Assembly (NCBI GenBank): GCA_022750125.1
Contig: JAKIWH010000003.1
Coordinates: 5,655 to 41,408, forward strand
Reading direction: 5' to 3'
DNA length: 35,754 nt
From: Thermoplasmata archaeon
Lineage (GTDB): Archaea > Thermoplasmatota > Thermoplasmata > Lutacidiplasmatales > UBA184
Shown: piece after piece, positions 1-6,827 of the stretch
Layout of the letters: the number at the start of each line of letters is the position of its first letter
Numbering within the stretch: the first letter of the stretch is position 1
Notes under the pieces: model-generated
Seen by the model: the letters and a program-made list of their open reading frames with translations, nothing else
What the model was told of the DNA's origin: nothing
Database searches by the model: none
Position numbers and translations under genes: made by a program

Positions 1-1238
1 ATCGCGTTCTCCCGGACCCCAAAGTGGAGGTTCCGACCGCACTCCCCCTCGAAAGAGAAATCCCCGACCCCCTCGAGGTGGGTTTTCGTGGAGGGCGTGA
101 GGTCGGCGGAGCCCCCTAGGAACCCAGGAAGGCTCGCGGCGATCGCCTGCATCACTTTCGCCGATGCGTCCCGGGTCGCAAGCTCGGGGGAACCTGCCGG
201 GAACGTGGGAAGCGAGGCGTCCCATCGCTCGGGGAGCCGTCCGTCCAGGAGCCGCGCGAGTTCTTGAGCGGGCTCGGGGTACTCGGCCGCGTACCGAAGC
301 CAGAGCTCCCGCCAGCCTCCTTCGGCGGCCGTTCCCCGCTCTCGGCACCGGGCCCGATACGCCTCCGCCTCGGGAGGGATCAGGAACGGAGGTGCCACGG
401 GCCACCCTAGTTTCTCCTTCGTGGCCCGGGTCGCGTCTGGGCCGAGCGGCTCCCCGTGCGCGTCCTTCGTGTCCTGTTTCGGGCTGCCGTAGCCGATATG
501 AGTCCGGACCCGAATCAGCTGAGGACGGTCGGGGTGCTGCCGGGCGGTCCGCAGCGCCGCTTCGAGAGCCCCAAGGTCGTTGCCGTCCTCGACGTGCGAG
601 ACCCGCCAGCCGTACGCCTCGAACCTCTTCCCTACGTCTTCCGTGAACGACCATCGCGTCGGGCCCTCGAGCGAGACGTGGTTGTCGTCGTAGAGGTACA
701 CGAGCTTGCCCACCTTGAGCGTGCCCGCGAAGGAGGCGGCCTCCGAGCTGATCCCCTCCATGAGGTCCCCGTCGGAGCAGAGGCCGTACGTCCAGTGATC
801 GACGACCGGGTAACCCGCGCGATTGAAACGGCTCTCGAGATACCGCTCCGCGAGCGCCATCCCGATCCCCATCGCGAACCCCTGGCCGAGCGGGCCGGTC
901 GTAGCTTCCACCCCGGCGGTCAGGCCATGTTCGGGGTGACCGGGCGTCCGGCTCCCGAACTGACGGAATCGCTCGAGTTCGTCGAGCGGAAGGTCGTAGC
1001 CGGAGAGGTGGAGGAGGGAGTAGAGGAGCGCGGACCCGTGGCCCGCGGAGAGGACGAACCTGTCGCGGTTGGCCCACTGGGGATTCTGCGGGTTGAATCG
1101 GAGGAATCGGTCCCAGAGCACGTACGCCATCGGTGCTGCGCCGAGCGGAAGCCCCGGGTGGCCCGATTTCGCCTTCTCCACCATGTCGACAGAAAGGAAG
1201 CGGAGGGTGTCGACGACACGTTGGTCGGCGTCGCTCAC
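1..1238 (-). CDS. tkt: Transketolase, bacterial-type single chain (C-terminus cut by window edge)
   Basis: Thiamine-diphosphate enzyme that moves two-carbon ketol units between sugar phosphates in the non-oxidative pentose phosphate pathway. About 412 codons are visible, starting at a GTG. Family motifs read in one frame: [10 protein letters not shown] near the N-terminus, [22 protein letters not shown], the diphosphate motif SDGDLMEG with DDNHVSLEG after it, and then the pyrimidine-binding domain with [12 protein letters not shown] and LHFGVREN at the window edge. The frame was checked at the start, near 870 and near 110. Many archaea encode transketolase as two half-genes; here the chain runs straight from the PP domain into the Pyr domain, so it is the full-length form, perhaps acquired from bacteria (inference). 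The start overlaps the stop of an upstream small ORF by GTGA. Confidence 0.93.
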   Translation of the reverse strand, partial: MSDADQRVVDTLRFLSVDMVEKAKSGHPGLPLGAAPMAYVLWDRFLRFNPQNPQWANRDRFVLSAGHGSALLYSLLHLSGYDLPLDELERFRQFGSRTPGHPEHGLTAGVEATTGPLGQGFAMGIGMALAERYLESRFNRAGYPVVDHWTYGLCSDGDLMEGISSEAASFAGTLKVGKLVYLYDDNHVSLEGPTRWSFTEDVGKRFEAYGWRVSHVEDGNDLGALEAALRTARQHPDRPQLIRVRTHIGYGSPKQDTKDAHGEPLGPDATRATKEKLGWPVAPPFLIPPEAEAYRARCRERGTAAEGGWRELWLRYAAEYPEPAQELARLLDGRLPERWDASLPTFPAGSPELATRDASAKVMQAIAASLPGFLGGSADLTPSTKTHLEGVGDFSFEGECGRNLHFGVRENA

Positions 1239-1471
1239 GGTTCGCCCCGCACTGCGTCGCGGACGAGCGCGGCCCGATCTAAGACGCCGACGCCCGGACC
1301 GTGTAGGATTCGGAGGACGCAGAACCCCCGCGTCCACGCGCCACGATCCACCTTGAACGTGGACCCGCCGGCGCTAGCCTTCTCAGATCGAACGCGCTCC
1401 TTCGGTGGCTGAGGATGAAGGCGCCGGAGCGTCGCTGACATCATGAACCCGATCCGAGTCACACTGGCCAC
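1235..1471 (-). CDS. Possible small upstream protein, 78 aa, coupled to transketolase
   Basis: A GTG-started ORF whose TGA overlaps the transketolase GTG in a GTGA junction, the arrangement used by genuine gene pairs elsewhere in this window. Third-position GC is fairly high in its second half. A TATA-like TTATCC lies about 37 bases upstream of its start and no good promoter is seen directly before transketolase. An alternative ATG lies at 1444. The protein is basic, has no recognisable domain and may be spurious; the transketolase mRNA could simply have a long leader. Confidence 0.3.
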   Translation of the reverse strand: MASVTRIGFMMSATLRRLHPQPPKERVRSEKASAGGSTFKVDRGAWTRGFCVLRILHGPGVGVLDRAALVRDAVRGEP

Positions 1472-1505
1472 AGCCTCGGAACTTGAGATGAGACAGAGCC
1501 CGAAC

Positions 1506-1512
1506 GGATAAC
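1506..1512 (-). promoter_or_regulatory. TATA-like box upstream of the small ORF and transketolase
   Basis: On the minus strand this reads GTTATCC. Predicted transcription start is near 1483, about 12 bases before the GTG at 1471. The match is modest and the assignment tentative. Confidence 0.25.
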
Positions 1513-1672
1513 GGTTCGGTGACTCAGGCGCCGAGCAGGCTTGCGGGGGCGCCGGCTGACGTTGCCACCAGTTCTGCCGGGATAACTTCGCCCCGAAGGA
1601 TTGCTACCGCGGCCCCCGGGACGGCTCGGAGAGACCCGTGCAGCGATGCGCGGTGTCCCGACAAGCGTACTT

Positions 1673-2215
1673 TCAGGGCGTGGTGCCGCCGGCCGATGCG
1701 GTAGGGGAGACGATCCGCCGAGAATCACCCGATCCCGACGCACCAGGGCTTTCCGCGATTCGGGGCAGGAAGAATTCCCAGCTGTCGAGGTGGCCTTGGC
1801 GCTGCTCCACCCCTTGGGGAGAGTCCGCGTAGGGACCCTGGCGAACGAACAACGTCGCACCCCTCGCCTCCCGCGGCTCGATCGTGACCTTGACGACGCA
1901 CACTAGGTTTGGCTCATGCTTCCACCGCCAGCTGAAGGCAATCTCCGTCGAGGGAACGAGAGAGAGATACTCGCCTTCGAGCTCCCATCCCCCCTCGGGC
2001 CACGAAAATCGGTACCTCCCACCTACGCGAAGATCGAGTTCTGCTACCGGGGGCCACCAGCGGGTTAGGAGCTCCGGCCGGGTCCAGCGGTCGAAGACGG
2101 CCACCGGCCGAATCCGTGGATAGTCCGCCCGAAGGAGAAGGAAGCTCGGCTCGGGCGACACCACCGCGAGCTTGAACGCGGGCGCTGGCGACGGACCTCG
2201 CTCCTTTGGCAACAT
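1673..2215 (-). CDS. SRPBCC / AHSA1-type ligand-binding domain protein
   Basis: About 180 aa. The pattern FDRWTRPELLTRWW, followed by LRVGGRYRFSW, the strand EIAFSWRW and the C-terminal helix SWEFFLPRI, is the usual layout of Activator-of-Hsp90-like START-fold (CalC/AHSA1) proteins, which enclose a hydrophobic ligand. The ligand is unknown. The ATG at 2215 is used here, but GTG codons at 2164 or 2161 sit closer to where the fold normally begins and may be the true start. A basic, low-complexity tail of about 30 residues follows the final helix. It is divergent from the TfoX-like gene, with 114 bases between them and no convincing TATA box. A second, unrelated-looking member of the superfamily lies at 24321-24767. 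Confidence 0.7.
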   Translation of the reverse strand: MLPKERGPSPAPAFKLAVVSPEPSFLLLRADYPRIRPVAVFDRWTRPELLTRWWPPVAELDLRVGGRYRFSWPEGGWELEGEYLSLVPSTEIAFSWRWKHEPNLVCVVKVTIEPREARGATLFVRQGPYADSPQGVEQRQGHLDSWEFFLPRIAESPGASGSGDSRRIVSPTASAGGTTP

Positions 2216-2329
2216 CACCCGGATCCGAGAGCTCTCCCCGAGAGTACTTCTCTCTCCCCCTAGAAGAACTCGTCGACCCGAACGGTCCGGGAAGATGAGT
2301 TGAAAAGCCCTCGCAAGGTGCCCTCTTCG

Positions 2330-2716
2330 ATGCCGGCGATGAAGATGCCTGGGGCCGATCCCGCAGCGATCGCGAAGTTCGAAGCGCTGCGGCCCAGGAG
2401 GCCCGATGTGATCGTCAAGAAGGTGTTCGGTCACCCGGCGGCCTTCGTGAGGGGCAACATGTTCATGGGAGTCTTCGGCGAGCAGGTGTTCGTCCGGCTC
2501 TCCGAGCCTGCGCTCGCAGAGCTTGGGAAACACCCAGGGGTCCGGTTCTTCGAACCGATGCCTGGGAGAGCGATGCGCGGGTACGCTGTCCTCCCCGCCA
2601 CCCTCCTCGCCAAACCGCGGGCGGCGGGAGCCTGGGTGCAGAAATCGTTCGAGTTCGCCTCGAGCCTGCCGCCCAAGGGCACTGGCCCCAAGAAGGCCAC
2701 GAAAAAAGTCGCCTGA
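2330..2716 (+). CDS. TfoX N-terminal domain-like protein
   Basis: About 128 aa from the ATG at 2330, which has AAGGTG nine bases upstream; a TTG at 2300 gives a longer reading. The core KKVFGHPAAFVRGNMFMGVF, then VFVRLSE and FEPMPGRAMRGYAVLP, matches the stand-alone TfoX_N family (PF04993). These are small alpha/beta proteins related to the N-terminal half of the competence regulator TfoX/Sxy. Single-domain members are widespread in soil organisms and their role is not established, so competence should not be assumed. The C-terminus is lysine-rich. It is monocistronic as far as can be seen: the next 480 bases downstream hold only minus-strand gene remnants. Confidence 0.75.
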   Translation: MPAMKMPGADPAAIAKFEALRPRRPDVIVKKVFGHPAAFVRGNMFMGVFGEQVFVRLSEPALAELGKHPGVRFFEPMPGRAMRGYAVLPATLLAKPRAAGAWVQKSFEFASSLPPKGTGPKKATKKVA

Positions 2717-2726
2717 ACGTCTTCGC

Positions 2727-2930
2727 TCAGAGGGGCTTTTCGGCATGGCTCCGACTACGACGCCAGTGCCAAACTACGGCGCCTACCGCGATAACCGCGA
2801 GTCCGACTGCCCCGACTCCCACTTCCGCGAGAGTTCCCCCGGTCAGCGAGGAACTCGTAGGGTGAGGGGTGCCCCCCGTCACCGTGAGCCGGACTTGAGC
2901 ACTCGCTCCGCGTCCGTTGTTGTCGTTCGG
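2727..2930 (-). pseudogene. C-terminal anchor remnant of an Ig-like surface protein
   Basis: A 67-codon open stretch without a start codon, running from just after an in-frame TAG (2931-2933) to a TGA at 2727. It begins DNNGRGASAQVRLTVTG, the last strand of an Ig/PKD-like repeat. A Thr/Ser-rich linker follows, then a transmembrane helix of about 20 residues (roughly 2780-2825) and a short basic tail WHWRRSRS. This is the usual end of the secreted, C-terminally anchored proteins of this genome style; compare the end of the 17237-21277 gene. Nothing upstream continues the protein; instead there is a transposase-like fragment. I read it as the surviving 3' end of a destroyed gene. Every codon was checked from the sequence. 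Confidence 0.6.
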
Positions 2931-2944
2931 CTAGCCTCGCCCCG

Positions 2945-3121
2945 TTAACCTCGAGATGGAGATCGGCCGCTGGTACGGGTGGATAGCCTCCTGACGGTGG
3001 GCCGCTGGGCGGAGGCGAGGTTTACCTGCGCCCGTTTCAGTTCGACGAGCTCTTTCGAAGGACGGGCCGCGGTCCGGAGTCGGTTGCCTTCCTCGCCCGA
3101 GATCCCCCGGACCCGATGCAC
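2945..3121 (-). pseudogene. Probable IS630-family transposase N-terminal remnant
   Basis: The minus-strand frame ending in TAA at 2945 contains GISGEEGNRLRTAARPSKEL and VELKRAQVNLASAQ, which resemble the N-terminal helix-turn-helix lead of IS630-type transposases (acidic helix, then a helix with RAQ-x-x-LASAQG). The similarity stops after that point; a frameshift into the neighbouring frame may prolong it. No catalytic DDE domain and no terminal inverted repeats were found, so this is at most a scar. The call rests on remembered family patterns and is weak. Confidence 0.3.
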
Positions 3122-3199
3122 GGTGCTGGGGTTGGGAGCCCACGCCGGCACCCGCCTTTGGAGTCGGAAAGAACCCACGCTTCCTTCCTAGACGAGCCA

Positions 3200-3895
3200 C
3201 TAGGTAGTGACCTCGACCCGGCCCGGCCCCCTATCGAGGCGATCCACTGCCGTTGGTCTCCATGCGCGCGCAACGACAAGCGCCCCGAGCGGGACCGCAA
3301 GCAGGTACACCCAGAGCCCAGTGTAGGTGCCGGAGAGCACCGCCGGCGCCAGCGTTCGAACAGGGTTCAGGGAGCTACCGGTTAACGGTCCGATGAGGAA
3401 GGTGGAGACCCCGACCACGAGGGGGGGAAGGCTCACTCTCCATCGGTGTCGCCCTTCACCTTCGTCCGAAAGGATGAACACCGACCCCACTAGGGCGGCG
3501 GTGAAACCGAGTTCTAACCCGAAGGCCAGCGCGACCCCACCGTCGGAAGGAACTGTGGCGCCGAGGCGATCCGTACGACCGAGAAGTCCGAGGACCGTCG
3601 CGCTGCCGAGAAAGGCTCCCGAGAGTTGGCCCGCGAGATAGGCAGGGGCCTCCCGCCAAGCGACCCGTCCGCTCGCGGCGAGAGCGAGCGTGACGGCGGG
3701 ATTTAGATGGGCACCGGAGACATGGATGAAGAGCAGTATCGGCAGCAGTACCGCGAGGAACCATGCCGCGGCCAACTCCCACTGCGGCAGACCCCCGGCT
3801 CGGGCTCCCCACACGATGGACCCGGTCCCGATTCCCACGAGGAGCGCGGTGCCCGCGGCCTCCGCCAAGCAGCGGCCGAGTAGACCCGCTCTCAC
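3200..3895 (-). CDS. MIP-family channel (aquaglyceroporin-like), likely arsenite or solute exit
   Basis: 231 aa with the six-helix, two-half-helix pattern of major intrinsic proteins. The first pore motif is a standard NPA (HLNPAVT, residues 65-67). The second is NPV (SSLNPVR, 177-179), followed by Arg180, the selectivity-filter arginine. The GTG start overlaps the stop of the arsenate-reductase gene by GTGA, so the two are almost certainly translated together. In Sinorhizobium meliloti a MIP channel, AqpS, replaces the arsenite pump in an ars operon: the reductase makes As(III) inside and the channel lets it leave down its gradient. The same division of labour is inferred here from the pairing. 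Transport of glycerol, water or another metalloid cannot be excluded. Confidence 0.88.
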   Translation of the reverse strand: MRAGLLGRCLAEAAGTALLVGIGTGSIVWGARAGGLPQWELAAAWFLAVLLPILLFIHVSGAHLNPAVTLALAASGRVAWREAPAYLAGQLSGAFLGSATVLGLLGRTDRLGATVPSDGGVALAFGLELGFTAALVGSVFILSDEGEGRHRWRVSLPPLVVGVSTFLIGPLTGSSLNPVRTLAPAVLSGTYTGLWVYLLAVPLGALVVARAWRPTAVDRLDRGPGRVEVTT

Positions 3896-4338
3896 TGGGT
3901 GCGGAGTTCGAGAGCCCTAAGTCGGCGATCCCTCAACACGAGCTCCGTTCTCAGTACCTGCATCCTGCTCCGAATCTCGTCCCGGACTCCACGCGCCCCG
4001 GCATCATCGAGTCGGGCCGGGTCAGGCAGCTCCCAGTCGCTCATTTTCAGGGCCTTGAGGTTCGCGGGGCAGCTCGCGTCGTCCAGGCAGCCCATCGAGA
4101 TCCGGACGGTAGCCGCTTCGATCATCTCCGGGGTGGCGAGTTGGGGCGCGTGGGCCGGTAGGGTCAGCCCGATTTCGGCCAGAAGCGTTCTGGTCCGAGG
4201 GTGCGGTTCCGTCGCCGGCCGAGTTCCCCCCGACGTCGCCCGCCAGCCGGGCGCTGGATGGGCGTTGAAGATTGCTTCCGCCATTAGGGATCGGCCCGCG
4301 TTCTCGACGCAAACGAACAGCACCGTCCGTTCGTTCAT
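3892..4338 (-). CDS. arsC: Arsenate reductase, low-molecular-weight phosphatase fold, thioredoxin-coupled type
   Basis: 148 aa. The phosphatase loop C-x5-R is CVENAGRS (Cys10 to Arg16). Two further cysteines, Cys84 and Cys90 in GCLDDASC, sit where the redox pair Cys82/Cys89 of Staphylococcus pI258 ArsC is found. WELPDP (102-107) supplies the Asp-Pro general acid region, and the chain ends with the usual GVRDEI helix. This triad distinguishes arsenate reductases from plain tyrosine phosphatases: Cys10 attacks arsenate and the disulfide is passed to Cys84/Cys90 for reduction by thioredoxin. It is co-transcribed with the MIP channel and divergent from an HxlR-type regulator. The ATG at 4338 is preceded by a purine-rich GAGGGAGTGAGG. 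Function as a phosphatase remains possible but less likely. Confidence 0.88.
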   Translation of the reverse strand: MNERTVLFVCVENAGRSLMAEAIFNAHPAPGWRATSGGTRPATEPHPRTRTLLAEIGLTLPAHAPQLATPEMIEAATVRISMGCLDDASCPANLKALKMSDWELPDPARLDDAGARGVRDEIRSRMQVLRTELVLRDRRLRALELRTQ

Positions 4339-4428
4339 GCGCGCGCCTCACTCCCTCGGGTCGCCGCTCCTGGGGAGTACGGTTCCGGAGTGCGGAGCCA
4401 TCCCCCCGGAGCTGGCAGGCATGCTACT

Positions 4429-4447
4429 CACTTCAAAGTCTGAAGTG
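4429..4447. promoter_or_regulatory. Candidate operator: 19-bp inverted repeat before the HxlR gene
   Basis: CACTTCA, five bases, then TGAAGTG: perfect 7-bp arms. It ends two bases before the TTAAG box of the HxlR-family gene and lies in the shared space with the arsC-MIP operon. A dimeric winged-helix protein could bind here and block TBP/TFB at its own promoter. This is a sequence observation; binding is inferred. Confidence 0.55.
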
Positions 4448-4449
4448 CT

Positions 4450-4455
4450 CTTAAG
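4450..4455 (+). promoter_or_regulatory. TATA-like box of the HxlR-family gene
   Basis: CTTAAG centred about 26 bases before the ATG at 4479, which predicts a leaderless transcript. Confidence 0.5.
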
Positions 4456-4478
4456 CGACCGCTACGTACGGAGAAAGC

Positions 4479-4799
4479 ATGCCCCGGGGGCTATCGCTGG
4501 TCTGCCCCTGCCCTCCGGCCGGCCTGGTCGACGTGGTGGGCAAGAAATGGGCGGTCTGCGTAGTCACTCTCTTGGGGCATCACGGCGCCCTCAGGTTCGC
4601 GCCGATACAGAGGTCGCTCCCAGCCGTTAGCCCAGCCACACTCACCTCCACGCTCCGTTCGTTGGAGCGAGAGCACTTGGTCGCTCGAGTCCGAATCTCG
4701 ACCGACGGGCGCGCGACAGGGGCGTACGCGCTGACCGAGCGCGGGGAAGCCCTCTATCGGAGCCTTGTTCCCTTCGCCTCCTGGCTCAGGGCAGCCTAG
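4479..4799 (+). CDS. HxlR-family winged-helix regulator
   Basis: 106 aa, a normal size for the family. It has the conserved N-terminal Cys-Pro (Cys9, with a second Cys11), DVVGKKWAVCVV in helix 1-2 (Cys27), LRFAPIQRSLPAVSPATLTS as the helix-turn-helix, LRSLEREHLVARV, and the wing followed by ALTERGEALY. Family members are dimeric repressors or activators, and several sense oxidants or electrophiles through the N-terminal cysteine. Because it is divergent from arsC-MIP, the simplest idea is that it controls that operon and itself through the 4429-4447 inverted repeat. Three cysteines near the DNA-binding domain would suit As(III) or thiol-stress sensing, but that is a guess. Transcript predicted leaderless. 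Confidence 0.85.
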   Translation: MPRGLSLVCPCPPAGLVDVVGKKWAVCVVTLLGHHGALRFAPIQRSLPAVSPATLTSTLRSLEREHLVARVRISTDGRATGAYALTERGEALYRSLVPFASWLRAA

Positions 4800-4956
4800 C
4801 ACCTCGCCCAGGTGGTCCGGGATGGGCGGACCAATTTCGCAACGCGAGTCGACTCCCGGCTTGGGGTCGTAGGAGCACGAAGACGCCCCGGACGCAAGAA
4901 AAGTTCGTACCCTTCGTACGCAGGGAGGATTACGCTCCCAGGCTCCCTGCCACCGG

Positions 4957-5652
4957 ATGGAACCTGAGAACGCTGGCATCGCGCTTTCCTTGCTTCTTCT
5001 CTGCGCCGTCCTGGGATTCCTATCTATCCGTGGGCTAGTTCGCGCTGCCAAGGTCCGCTCTCGCCACCAGCTCATGTTTGGCAGCGGACTCGGCCTTGGC
5101 ACGGCGGCCGTTGCCATTGAGGTTCTCGCGTACGTGGGGATTGTGAACACGCCGATGCTGCAAGCGTACGTGTTCTTCTCCGCGGCGATCGTGGGGATCC
5201 TGTCGCTGGGATCCGCCGCGTCGCTGAGGCCGGGGCGATTCGAGGACGTCTACTCCGCATTCATCCTCGCGGGCTGCGCGATCGTCGGTTTCGTGAGTTT
5301 CACTACTCCGGTACCTGTGTCGATCGTTCGGAGCGGAGTGATCTCAGGCAATCCGCCTCTCCTGCTGCTCCTCCTCTCTTCCCTCGTGACGGTGCCCGCG
5401 ACGGTGGTGTTGCTCACGGCCTCGGTGCTTCACCTCCGTCGCCACTTCCATGCCCGAGGGCTGATGATGGTCGCTGGGGCCTCCATCCTCGGCGCGGGCG
5501 GTGCCTTCTACATCGCCTCCTTCCCGGTGGCGCTCTACTATGCTGAATTTTTGGGAATCCTGATGCTTTTCCTTGGGCTCGTGGATCTCTCGCGGTTCTC
5601 GCTGCGTGCCTCTGCGCCCGCAACCACTGCCGCGCCCAGCGCCTCTCGGTAG
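4957..5652 (+). CDS. Seven-helix integral membrane protein of unknown function
   Basis: 231 aa with about seven hydrophobic segments (roughly residues 7-27, 39-62, 68-90, 98-119, 134-158, 165-187 and 190-212), a short N-terminus and a small-residue-rich C-terminal tail. Charged residues are few and lie in the loops, such as RAAKVRSRHQ after helix 1 and LRRHFHARG after helix 5. I do not recognise the family. The last helix has no lysine suitable for a retinal Schiff base, so it is not an ordinary microbial rhodopsin. Upstream there are two copies of TTCGTAC (4904-4910 and 4913-4919) and a GGAGG at 4924. It converges on msrB with a 53-base gap that can form a hairpin. Confidence 0.75.
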   Translation: MEPENAGIALSLLLLCAVLGFLSIRGLVRAAKVRSRHQLMFGSGLGLGTAAVAIEVLAYVGIVNTPMLQAYVFFSAAIVGILSLGSAASLRPGRFEDVYSAFILAGCAIVGFVSFTTPVPVSIVRSGVISGNPPLLLLLLSSLVTVPATVVLLTASVLHLRRHFHARGLMMVAGASILGAGGAFYIASFPVALYYAEFLGILMLFLGLVDLSRFSLRASAPATTAAPSASR

Positions 5653-5666
5653 CTTACCTGAATGTT

Positions 5667-5682
5667 GCGCCTGGGGAGGCGC
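5667..5682. terminator. Hairpin between convergent genes
   Basis: GCGCCT-GGGG-AGGCGC, a perfect 6-bp stem with a 4-base loop, lies between the ends of the membrane-protein gene and msrB. There is no T-run after it on either strand, so a terminator role is only suggested by position. Confidence 0.25.
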
Positions 5683-5705
5683 GCGTAGCCCGTCGCCGGG
5701 CGGTG

Positions 5706-6119
5706 CTAGGCACTCGCTGATTCAGCGCTGCCCGTTGCCGGCGCTGAATCGGGGCGGAACACCATCGAGATCGAGTTTACGCAGTGGCGCGTGTTCTTGG
5801 GCGTCATTCGCTCGCCCTCGAAGACGTGGCCAAGATGGGCGCCGCAGCGGGCACATTGAATCTCGACCCGGTGCCCGTCGGCGTCCGCCAGACGCCGGAC
5901 AGCGCCTGGAAGCTCATCGTCAAAGCTGGGCCAGCCACAGCCAGAGTCGAACTTCGCTTCGGACCGGAAGAGCGGGGCATCGCACCGCTTGCACACGTAG
6001 AGACCTGGACGAAACTGGTGGTCGTACTCTCCCGAGAACGCCGGCTCGGTCCCCTTCCGAAGGATGACGGCCTCCTCGCTCCGAGAGAGCTTCCGCAACG
6101 GAACGGTGGGTTGCGCCAT
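5706..6119 (-). CDS. msrB: Peptide methionine-R-sulfoxide reductase
   Basis: 137 aa. Repairs the R epimer of methionine sulfoxide in proteins in the cytoplasm, using thioredoxin. The zinc-binding pairs CKRC (Cys43, Cys46) and CARC (Cys89, Cys92) are both present. GCGWPSF carries Cys61, and the catalytic cysteine is Cys113 in [11 protein letters not shown], the normal position of RxCxNS. The start is secure: a minus-strand CATATT lies about 26 bases before the ATG at 6119, so the mRNA is probably leaderless and the gene monocistronic. The final 15 residues form a small-residue tail outside the domain. Confidence 0.95.
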   Translation of the reverse strand: MAQPTVPLRKLSRSEEAVILRKGTEPAFSGEYDHQFRPGLYVCKRCDAPLFRSEAKFDSGCGWPSFDDELPGAVRRLADADGHRVEIQCARCGAHLGHVFEGERMTPKNTRHCVNSISMVFRPDSAPATGSAESASA

Positions 6120-6140
6120 GCGAGTGGGAGGGGGGAGGGG

Positions 6141-6146
6141 AATATG
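6141..6146 (-). promoter_or_regulatory. TATA box of msrB
   Basis: The minus strand reads CATATT in an otherwise GC-rich stretch, centred about 25 bases before the msrB ATG. Confidence 0.5.
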
Positions 6147-6170
6147 AGAGTCCGGGCGAGCGCGGTTTGC

Positions 6171-6662
6171 TTACCAGCTCATCACCGGGCGCAGTCGCCG
6201 CCCGTTGGTCGGTGGCAAGACAAACTCGCGGCGAGGAACCTTGCCCTCCGTCGACAGGAGGACCGGCGACCGTGGACTCGGGGAGGGGCGGGACGAGGGG
6301 TGGATCATCCCCACCGCTCGAGGCCGGCGCTGCCGAATGAACCGGGGTTGCCCGCGGCGCGGCTCGTTCACGAGGCGCCGGAGCGAGACGCCAACGAGGT
6401 CCGGTTCCGCCTCGAGGCCAACCTCGGCCAGAGCCGTGGGCACCACGTCCACCAGGCTCGCGGTGCGACGGCCGATGGTCCCCTGCATGGGCTCGTCGGG
6501 GAAGTTCACAAAAAGCGGAACTTGAGCTCCGGGTTCTCGCGAGTTGGGGCGCTCGAGTTGGGAGGGGAGCTGCGAGAACGCGAGTTCCTCCCAGTTCGAT
6601 TCTAGTAGTCTACGCACGAGGTGGGCGTGGTCGTGTACTGGCCGCGGAGGTTCGGGCATCAC
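6171..6662 (-). pseudogene. Decayed sulfatase / alkaline-phosphatase superfamily gene, C-terminal part
   Basis: An open frame of 163 codons. Its middle, AQVPLFVNFPDEP and then RRTASLVDVVPTALAEVGLE with DLVGVSLRRLV, is the characteristic late segment of sulfatase-family hydrolases, where a VPL-x-V strand is followed by SLVD-x-x-PT-x-L and GxSL. The catalytic N-terminal half, including the nucleophile motif and metal-binding aspartates, is absent, and upstream frames do not restore it. No promoter is seen. It therefore looks like the leftover 3' part of a gene; an intact distant member of the family lies at 15555-17015. A short stand-alone protein cannot be fully excluded. Confidence 0.45.
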
Positions 6663-6797
6663 TGGAACTCACGTGTGGACTCTTGGGTGCCTGACGCTTG
6701 GAAGCGGTCGGTGGGCGTACATAATGGGTGGGCGCGACGGGAAACTGGCGGAGGGCTCGCGTCGCGCTCCGAGTCCTGATTCGGCCCGTACGCACGG

Positions 6798-6803
6798 TTT
6801 ATC
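6798..6803 (+). promoter_or_regulatory. TATA-like box of the glycan operon
   Basis: TTTATC centred about 27 bases before the GTG at 6828; predicts a leaderless mRNA. A second T/A-rich stretch, TACATAAT, lies at 6717-6724 and could be an alternative promoter. Confidence 0.45.
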
Positions 6804-6827
6804 GGACCTTGGCTCGTCGTAAGGACC

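Noticed and set aside
456-1412. Long plus-strand ORF (318 aa) at the left end
   Set aside because: It lies antisense to the transketolase, whose motifs read without interruption on the minus strand; the plus reading has no recognisable domain.
4957-5652. Microbial rhodopsin
   Set aside because: Seven helices, but the last one has no lysine for retinal and the rhodopsin motifs of helix 3 are missing.
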